Below are positions 34,390-39,358 of a stretch of DNA of 39,358 bases, one piece after another. Position 1 is the stretch's first letter. The number at the start of each line of letters is the position of its first letter. This DNA is from Phycisphaerae bacterium (GTDB lineage: Bacteria; Planctomycetota; Phycisphaerae; UBA1845; PWPN01). Made by a program: the position numbers and the translations under genes. Location: positions 1 through 39,358 of the forward strand of contig JAUCQB010000049.1 of the NCBI GenBank assembly GCA_030372985.1, given 5' to 3'. The notes below the pieces were generated by a model, which was given only the letters and a program-made list of their open reading frames with translations, did not search any database and was not told where the DNA came from.

Positions 34390-36365
34390 TTCTTCACCAA
34401 CTCGGCAAGCGTCCGGATCTGTTCCAGCACCATGACCGCCTGATCGGTATCCCCCTCGCCCCAGGCGACGCCCAGCCGTTGCAGAAGGCGGGTCAGTTCC
34501 CAGGCAGTCTGCGAATTGGGCGTGGTTGCCCGCTGCTCGGGGGTCAGCGGCCGCAGGTCGTCCATCTTCCCCTCGGCCAGGACCCGGTTGGCCCGTTCGC
34601 TGAGACTGCGGCGCAGGTCACGGTACGCAAGCTCCGTCGCGATGTCCATCGCATACCGCCGATCGTTGTCCGGTCCCTCGGCTGTCGCGGCCTGCAGTTC
34701 CGGCGGGCAGGCAAACGGGCGCACCCGGTTCATCGCAGTCATCAGTTTTCGGTTCTCCGCCATCGCCTGGGGCAGGACTTCCTTTGTATAGAACTGCCGC
34801 AGCCATGCGATGTCGAACGGCACCCGCCGGGCCTTCTCATCCCGCACCGTCGAGACCCGCGAGGGTCCGCTGTCACCTTTGAACCAGACCTCCCAGCGGT
34901 CGAAATACCCGTTGCCGTCGGTGTCGAACATGCGGGTCTCGCCGATCTCGCCCAATCCGGCGAAGTGGCCCATCTGGATCCAACCTTCCTCGGCCCCGAA
35001 CAGGTGAATCCGACCGTCGACGCCACTGTAGTACAGCTCGCGTCGGTTCGCGGGCTTGCTGCTCCACTCGCGACGGACGTTCCACTTCTGGCAGGGCCCG
35101 CCGGTGTTCTCCATGAACCGCCGCTCCCAGATCCAGAACACGCCCTCCCAGCGGAAATCATCGTCCTTGTTCGCCCCGTATCCGATCGAGATCGTGTCGT
35201 CGTGGTTCTCGTGCCACGAGAATCCCGTTTCGCGGGCCGGGTAGGTGTTGCTCACATGCCGCACGCGATCATGCGGCACAACCACGGTCGTCTGCGGCGG
35301 CCGTCGCTGCGGGTTGCAGTGATACATCCCGGCGAACTGGTAGGGAACCTTGTTGACCAGATTGAAGCCAAAGTCGTAGTGCAGCGGCGTCTTGGCGCTG
35401 CTGAGGTTGTCGATGTCAAAGCCGTAGCGGATGTTCACCACGCCCATCCGCTCCAACTCGTCTTTCCATGGCAGGGCGTAGGCGGTGTTCGCGTAATCGG
35501 GGTACTTGGCCACGTCGTATTCCAGCGGCACTGCGCTGAACCGCACCACCTCTTCGCTCTGGCCGTCGCCGTCGGTGTCGTAGAAGGCGAATGGGCATTC
35601 CGAGATTGGGCCCCAGCGGCCGACCTTCGGGTTGAACTTGTTCATGTAGATCATGTTGTTGCCGTGCGGATCGGCCTCGAAGAAGCTCGGCCCGCCGTAC
35701 TCGTAGCCCGACAGGCTCCACATATGCCCATCGCCGTCGAGATCCATGCCGAACCAGCAGTGGTTCAGCCGGCCGTCGGTGAAGTAACGAATGTCCATTT
35801 CGTCGGGGATGCCGTCGCGGTCGTTGTCGATCCAGTCGACCATGCGATCGACGACGCCGTCGCCCTCGTAGTCCGCCACGTAGCAGTCGTTGACCCGATC
35901 GCCGCCGCGGACCGCGCTGCCGTCATGGCCGTCGTCAATGATCCAGACAAGTGCTTCAATGTCCTTGCCGGCGCGAAGCGTGACCTTCTCGCGCCGCACG
36001 AGCATTCGATTGGCAGCCTCACCCTCGGCAGGCACCATGAGCTGTTCACCGACCTTGAGCCCTGCCGCCTGTAACCACCACTCTTTGCTCTTCAGATCCA
36101 GCTTGCCGTCGCGGGTCATCGCGGTTTCCCGCATCCACCAGGGGCCGCGTGGCTCCTGCCCCGCATCCAGGCCGCGATTGAAGGCCGCCGAACAGCCGGC
36201 AAGCGTGAAGAGCATCGCGGGGGTTGCGAACGCCACAAGGACAGTTGGGATTCGGCTTCTCCGACTCTTGCGTGCGGTCGGCGCGTACCGCGTGGTCCTA
36301 TCTCCCCCCCTGGCCAAGGGGGGGTAGGGGGTGGTCCCGGCCGCCGTCAGTTGCCGCAGTCGCAT
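34386..36365 (-). CDS. Asp-rich EF-hand-like lipoprotein, paralogue of the DUF4861-linked protein
   Basis: 659 residues from the ATG at 36365 (GAGGG seven bases upstream, eleven bases after the regulator's last codon base). Residues ~8-37 are an Arg/Pro-rich stretch encoded by a palindromic repeat region. Then come the hydrophobic core VLVAFATPAMLFTLAGC and lipobox LAGC. Mature loops DYEGDGVVD, DNDRDGIPDE, DLDGDGHMW, DTDGDGQSEE and DTDGNGYFD look like calcium-binding repeats. The middle shares RWEG, GGPC..N.R, and LYYSGVDGRIHLFGAEEGW with the 27386-30385 product. The last ~120 residues are helical. I recognise no catalytic domain. An outer-surface glycan-binding or structural role is a guess. 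Confidence 0.72.
   Translation of the reverse strand: MRLRQLTAAGTTPYPPLARGGDRTTRYAPTARKSRRSRIPTVLVAFATPAMLFTLAGCSAAFNRGLDAGQEPRGPWWMRETAMTRDGKLDLKSKEWWLQAAGLKVGEQLMVPAEGEAANRMLVRREKVTLRAGKDIEALVWIIDDGHDGSAVRGGDRVNDCYVADYEGDGVVDRMVDWIDNDRDGIPDEMDIRYFTDGRLNHCWFGMDLDGDGHMWSLSGYEYGGPSFFEADPHGNNMIYMNKFNPKVGRWGPISECPFAFYDTDGDGQSEEVVRFSAVPLEYDVAKYPDYANTAYALPWKDELERMGVVNIRYGFDIDNLSSAKTPLHYDFGFNLVNKVPYQFAGMYHCNPQRRPPQTTVVVPHDRVRHVSNTYPARETGFSWHENHDDTISIGYGANKDDDFRWEGVFWIWERRFMENTGGPCQKWNVRREWSSKPANRRELYYSGVDGRIHLFGAEEGWIQMGHFAGLGEIGETRMFDTDGNGYFDRWEVWFKGDSGPSRVSTVRDEKARRVPFDIAWLRQFYTKEVLPQAMAENRKLMTAMNRVRPFACPPELQAATAEGPDNDRRYAMDIATELAYRDLRRSLSERANRVLAEGKMDDLRPLTPEQRATTPNSQTAWELTRLLQRLGVAWGEGDTDQAVMVLEQIRTLAELVKK
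36304..36324. repeat. C7/G7 palindrome in a gene's leader codons
   Basis: Seven C (36304-36310), the loop TGGCCAA and seven G (36318-36324) form a strong hairpin, followed by TAGGGGGT. This is the form of a widespread intergenic palindrome, yet it sits in frame in the first 25 codons of the Asp-rich lipoprotein gene. Confidence 0.75.
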
Positions 36366-36375
36366 GTCATGTCCC

Positions 36376-37038
36376 TCATTTCTTGCCGGCTTTTGTCGGT
36401 GCCTGCGCAGGGGCAATCCGCAGGTGATCCTCCAGCAGCCTGACAGCCGCCTGCGTGTCACCATCGGCAATGGCATCGAAAATGGCTCCATGCTGGTCGC
36501 GTCCCTTGCGGTAACGGGCCATGCTCTCCGGCCCCCGTCCGAGCATGAAGCACTTGCCTTGCTCGACCAGCGTGGCGTATGTCTCGCTGAGTCTCCGGTT
36601 GCCGGCCATGTCCACGACGGACTGGTGGAACCGCGTATCGGCTGCCAGGTAGGCCAGCGGATCGTTTCTCCGAACGGCCGCCCGAAGCTCGGCCAGCGCC
36701 TTCTCCAGTTGCCCCAGCCCCTCGGCCGGCGGGTGAGGCATCACCTTTCGCAGCGCCGCCAACTCCAGCATCCCCCGAAGCTCGTAGAGCTCGGCCAACT
36801 CGGCCGGGTCAAAAGGCCGCACGAACGCTCCCCGAAACGGGATCGTCTCTACCCAACGCTCGTTCTCCAATCGACGTAAAGCCTCGCGAACAGGGGAGTT
36901 ACTGACGCCAAGCTGCCGCGCCAGGGCGTTAATATTGAGCTGCGTGCCCGGCCCGAAATCCCCGCCGATGATCCGCTGCTTGATCGCCCGGTAGGCCTGC
37001 TCGACGAAGCTCGATCGTGAAATGGGCATGGCCGTCAT
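36376..37038 (-). CDS. GntR-family transcriptional regulator, FCD (FadR) subfamily
   Basis: 220 residues. The N-terminal winged helix is at residues ~10-75 (LARQLGVSNSPVREALRRLE, the typical GntR recognition helix). An all-helical FCD ligand domain follows, with LYELRGMLELAAL, DTRFHQSVVDMAGN and RDQHGAIFDAI..LLEDHL; the His/Asp are those that bind a metal and an organic acid effector in FCD regulators. The start ATG at 37038 has GGAG five bases upstream; longer frames up to 37095 lack family similarity. It is the first gene of the long operon and lies just after a promoter with a perfect palindrome, so it probably represses itself and the operon until a sugar-acid-type inducer binds. Confidence 0.9.
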   Translation of the reverse strand: MTAMPISRSSFVEQAYRAIKQRIIGGDFGPGTQLNINALARQLGVSNSPVREALRRLENERWVETIPFRGAFVRPFDPAELAELYELRGMLELAALRKVMPHPPAEGLGQLEKALAELRAAVRRNDPLAYLAADTRFHQSVVDMAGNRRLSETYATLVEQGKCFMLGRGPESMARYRKGRDQHGAIFDAIADGDTQAAVRLLEDHLRIAPAQAPTKAGKK

Positions 37039-37072
37039 ACGCGCTCCAGGACATCCGGGGCTGCAAGCGAAA

Positions 37073-37113
37073 GATCGTGCACGATCCATAATCAACGATC
37101 ACCTGGTTGTCAA
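37073..37113 (-). promoter_or_regulatory. Sigma70-like promoter with overlapping GntR operator
   Basis: On the minus strand, TTGACA (37113-37108) and TATGGA (37090-37085) are separated by exactly 17 bases. The perfect 14-base palindrome GATCGTGCACGATC (37073-37086) starts at the -10 box and covers the expected start site; its core TCGTGCACGA resembles the TNGTNNNACNA type of GntR sites. A second odd palindrome, GGTTGTCAACC (37105-37115 on +), overlaps the -35 box. The -10 box is a weak match to consensus. Confidence 0.6.
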
Positions 37114-37372
37114 CCCGCTCCCGGCGAGTCCTGCCATTGAGAGATCCGGCAACCCGGATCGTTGCTCGCAGGTCGACTCGCCGCCGGGGGGCGGTTGGCT
37201 CCAAAGCGTCCCAACTTAACCATGCCTGCGGCCTCACGATCGGTCGGGTGAGTGGTGTTTATGCTTGGATGTGCCTCGATCTGCCTGATCCGGCGCTTGT
37301 CCAGCCTCGATGCTCGGAGTATAAACTCTTCACAGAGCCGATGTTGGATCATTCGGTTCCAGGTGGCCAACG
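37114..37372. other. Intergenic region between regulator promoter and phosphodiesterase gene
   Basis: No gene is visible. The region must hold the plus-strand promoter of the phosphodiesterase gene. An A+T-richer patch, GGAGTATAAACTC (37315-37327), could include a -10-like TATAAA, with no clear -35 partner. Confidence 0.35.
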
Positions 37373-37852
37373 ATGAGGATTGGCGTTCTATCTGACACCC
37401 ATGACCGGCTGCCGGCCATCGACCGGGCACTCGACCTTTTCCGGCAAAGGGGGGTTGAAGCCGTGATCCATCCGGGTGACCTCGTGGCCCCCTTCGCCGC
37501 TCGCCGCCTGCTTGCCTGGACCGGCCCGTTGTACGTGACCTACGGGAACAACGACGGCGAGCGCGAGGGTTTGAAGCGGATACTCCCGCAGATTCAGGAC
37601 GGTCCGCTCTGGATCGAGGCGGGCGGAAAGCATATCCTCGTCCATCACTATGCTGACTGGTGTACCCCTCAGGATCTGGACCGAGCCGATATCGTCATCA
37701 CGGGGCACACGCACGAAATCGTCAACGAAAGGCGGGGCGGGAAGCTGTTTCTGAACCCCGGAGAGTGCTGTGGGTGGCTGTCCGGCATCTGTACCGTGGC
37801 CATCCTGGAGACGAACAGCCTTTCTGCTGAGATGATCGAGGTGACTCCATGA
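37373..37852 (+). CDS. Calcineurin-like phosphodiesterase, YfcE/MJ0936 type
   Basis: A 159-residue compact metallophosphoesterase. All metal-binding motifs are present: LSDTHDRL (D, H), HPGDLV (D), YGNNDGE (N), LVHHY (H) and ITGHTHE (H-x-H). The length is that of the small YfcE/MJ0936 phosphodiesterases, cytoplasmic Mn2+/Ni2+ enzymes active on model phosphodiesters and of unknown physiological substrate. The start ATG at 37373 is the first residue of the first beta-strand (MRIGVLSDTH). Its stop overlaps the next gene (ATGA, 37849-37852). Confidence 0.9.
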   Translation: MRIGVLSDTHDRLPAIDRALDLFRQRGVEAVIHPGDLVAPFAARRLLAWTGPLYVTYGNNDGEREGLKRILPQIQDGPLWIEAGGKHILVHHYADWCTPQDLDRADIVITGHTHEIVNERRGGKLFLNPGECCGWLSGICTVAILETNSLSAEMIEVTP

Positions 37853-38271
37853 CGGACAGACTCGGTTGGCGGCTGAGCTTGCTCGGCCTGGCGATGGTGA
37901 TGCCGGTCGCTTCCGGCTGCATACGCCGGACCATGACCATCAACACCGCACCACAGGGGGCGCGCGTCATCCTCAACGATCAGGACATCGGCACCTCGCC
38001 GGTCAGCATCGATTTCACCTGGTACGGCGACTACAGCGTTATCCTCGAGAAGGAAGGCTACCGGACACTCCAGACGAATCAGTTCGTGGCGACACCGTGG
38101 TACCAGACCCCCGGCATTGATTTCTTCACCGAAGTCCTTTGGCCGTTCTCGGTCCACGACAGGCGGGAATACACCTTTGAGATGGAGCCGGCCGGGGAGC
38201 CGATTTCCCGAGACGATCTCCTGAAAAACGCCGAGCAGTTCCGCGAGCGAGCCATTTTCGGTGAGGATTGA
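37849..38271 (+). CDS. PEGA-domain lipoprotein
   Basis: 140 residues. The signal peptide WRLSLLGLAMVMPVASGC ends in a lipobox (Cys24). A PEGA domain follows, MTINTAPQGARVILNDQDIG .. YSVILEKEGYRT, a small beta-sheet domain seen in many cell-surface proteins. The C-terminal ~55 residues (TPGIDFFTEVLWPFSVHDRR) match the extension common in planctomycete PEGA lipoproteins. Function unknown; probably periplasmic or outer surface. It is translationally coupled to the phosphodiesterase gene, although the link between the two is unclear. Confidence 0.82.
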   Translation: MTDRLGWRLSLLGLAMVMPVASGCIRRTMTINTAPQGARVILNDQDIGTSPVSIDFTWYGDYSVILEKEGYRTLQTNQFVATPWYQTPGIDFFTEVLWPFSVHDRREYTFEMEPAGEPISRDDLLKNAEQFRERAIFGED

Positions 38272-38282
38272 CCGCCGTCGGC

Positions 38283-38382
38283 CCTGAACCGACCGCCATT
38301 CTGCCCCCTTACCCAACCGCGCGTTCGCTGACGGTCGTCATTGGCTGTCCTGAACCAAGCGCCATTTTGCTCCCCTTCCCAA
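38283..38382. repeat. Imperfect direct repeat, two 34-base copies
   Basis: Copy A (38283-38316) and copy B (38349-38382) both begin CCTGAACC and end CCCAA; 28 of 34 bases agree, and the copies start 66 bases apart. A part of the motif (ACCGCCATT) recurs inverted at 38513-38541. The stretch 38272-38570 otherwise holds no gene. Confidence 0.75.
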
Positions 38383-38512
38383 GCCTGGTTTTCGGGTCGT
38401 TCCCCGCTGGAATACCCGTGCCCGGACAACCACAGACCAGAGCCGACCAAGGGCCCTCTTGACGGATGGCCGCTCTGCCGATGTAATAGTGCATGGTCTG
38501 GCTGCTGTTCCG

Positions 38513-38541
38513 CCCCCGAAAATGGCGGTCAGTACCGCTGA
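38513..38541. repeat. Inverted partial copy of the 38283 repeat
   Basis: Read on the minus strand, this stretch contains CTGACCGCCATTTT, which matches CCGACCGCCATTCT of copy A at 12 of 14 bases. The repeat family thus occurs in both orientations just before the tRNA gene. Confidence 0.5.
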
Positions 38542-38570
38542 AAGCGGATGCCACAGACACATGAAACCCC

Positions 38571-38643
<73 letters not shown>

Positions 38644-38667
38644 TTAATAAAACCTTTGTAAATCAAA

Positions 38668-38700
38668 GACTTACGTCAGACTTGGCGTGAGTCGTTTTTC
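38668..38700 (+). terminator. Rho-independent terminator after tRNA-Ala
   Basis: GACTTACG (38668-38675) pairs with CGTGAGTC (38686-38693) as an eight-pair stem with one G-U, a ten-base loop and the tail GTTTTTC. Confidence 0.82.
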
Positions 38701-38818
38701 TTTGTATCCTGTCCTGCGCCATCGTCTTGACATCGTTTCGCCACCGTTTCGCCCTCGATGGCGGCCATGCAAGCGGTCACCGTGACCACTTGCATACGGA
38801 GCAGGAGGTCTCGGGAAA

Positions 38819-39320
38819 ATGGCATTCATTCGCAAAAGAGCCAATGGTCAGCTCTCCCTGGTCTTTTGGTGGCAAGGCAAGTCGTGGATCAAAGCCCTGG
38901 GAACCACGGACGAGAAAGAAGCCGAGCAGACCAAGAAGGACGCCGAAGCCCAACTCAACCGTATCCGTCAGGGTAAGTCGCCACTGGCCGCCCGCCTCCT
39001 CGCCGACGGCATCCCCATCACTGACGTTCTCTTCGGCTCTCCTGAAGTCGCCCTCCGCATCAGCAAAGAAGACGGCAACGAAAGCCCCTTACCACTCGGC
39101 GAACTGATCAAAGCCTATCTGGCCGGCCTACCTGGCAGCGTCAGCCCGGAACACCGCTACACCATCGAACTCTGGCTCAAGCATGTCCGTGAGTTCCTGG
39201 GTGATGACCGCCCGATCATGTCGCTGACCACGGCCGATCTGGAGGCGTATCGCAAGAAACGAGTCGGACCTGGTGGCGAGAACACAGTTTCGCTCAAGAA
39301 GGAACTGACCTATCTGAAGT
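38819..39320 (+). CDS. Tyrosine recombinase/integrase, N-terminal part, cut by contig end
   Basis: The frame opens at the ATG at 38819 with AGGAGGT (38803-38809) and stays open for 167 codons until adapter sequence begins at 39321. The N-terminal ~45 residues (MAFIRKRANGQLSLVFWWQG) look like an arm-binding beta domain. Residues ~100-160 (LGELIKAYLAGLPG .. MSLTTADLEAYRKKRV) form the SAM-like core-binding domain typical of phage-type integrases. The catalytic domain with Arg-His-Arg-Tyr is beyond the end, so activity cannot be judged. Its position 175 bases after tRNA-Ala and in the same direction fits an island or prophage integrated at the tRNA 3' end. Confidence 0.8.
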
Positions 39321-39358
39321 CTGTCTCTTATACACATCTCCGAGCCCACGAGACAGCG
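39321..39358. other. Nextera transposase adapter (library artefact)
   Basis: CTGTCTCTTATACACATCT (39321-39339) is the Tn5 mosaic-end complement, followed by CCGAGCCCACGAGAC (39340-39354), the Nextera read-2/i7 adapter. The last four bases would be the start of an index. This is not genomic DNA. Confidence 0.98.

Noticed and set aside
39128..39349. Minus-strand open frame beginning MGSEMCIRDR
   Set aside because: Its start is translated Nextera adapter; the rest is the reverse of the integrase gene.

Overview
The window looks like a metagenome-assembled contig from a planctomycete (PVC group). It is G+C-rich. It holds secreted sulfatase, glycoside hydrolase and polysaccharide-lyase-like genes, a bacterial microcompartment (BMC) locus edge, many Sec/lipobox signals, and a protein ending in the two-CxxC zinc ribbon (CPRCGYNMTGL..CPECG) that is very common in this phylum. 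The last 38 bases are Nextera library adapter, so the contig ends artificially.

Left part (1-6832, mostly + strand, then -). A pduS-like flavo/iron-sulfur protein and a pduT-like tandem-BMC shell protein form what is probably the 3' edge of a BMC operon. They are followed by a secreted EF-hand protein translationally coupled to a CehA/McbA-type metallohydrolase. Convergent to these are a TerC-family membrane protein and an overlapping PGPGW-domain membrane protein.

Second part (7003-17728). A tightly overlapping four-gene minus-strand operon reads large GH36-like/NPCBM lipoprotein -> PIG-L deacetylase -> GT4 glycosyltransferase -> GH100-like glycosidase. A sulfatase diverges from it and carries an in-frame premature stop. 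Next come small membrane and lipoprotein genes, a ComEA-like helix-hairpin-helix protein, and a GH10-fold protein that has lost both catalytic glutamates.

Third part (17974-37115). A TPP riboswitch precedes thiC on the + strand. Convergent to thiC is one long minus-strand catabolic operon that starts at a sigma70-like promoter overlapped by a perfect palindrome: GntR/FCD regulator -> Asp-rich EF-hand lipoprotein -> sodium:solute symporter -> Gfo/Idh/MocA oxidoreductase -> GSA-aminomutase-like class III aminotransferase -> a second Asp-rich protein fused to a DUF4861-like domain -> [inserted cassette] -> amidohydrolase -> amidohydrolase-like pseudoenzyme -> heparinase II/III-like lyase -> tandem alpha/beta-hydrolase esterase. 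Most junctions are 4-base ATGA/GTGA overlaps. The set suggests import and breakdown of an acetylated acidic or amino-sugar-containing glycan. The substrate is inferred, not shown.

The most unusual signals are repeat-related. (1) A GxxExxY-family gene sits inside the operon between two direct copies of a ~195-base module whose arms form near-perfect inverted repeats. (2) Heptanucleotide tandem repeats lie inside the 5' coding region of the DUF4861-like gene, between a strong Shine-Dalgarno/ATG and the signal peptide. (3) A C7/G7 palindrome of intergenic type lies at the equivalent place in the paralogous gene.

Right end (37373-39358). A phosphodiesterase and a PEGA lipoprotein are followed by imperfect repeats, a tRNA-Ala(GGC), a terminator, and the N-terminal part of a tyrosine recombinase. 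This looks like the start of a tRNA-associated island, cut off by the adapter.
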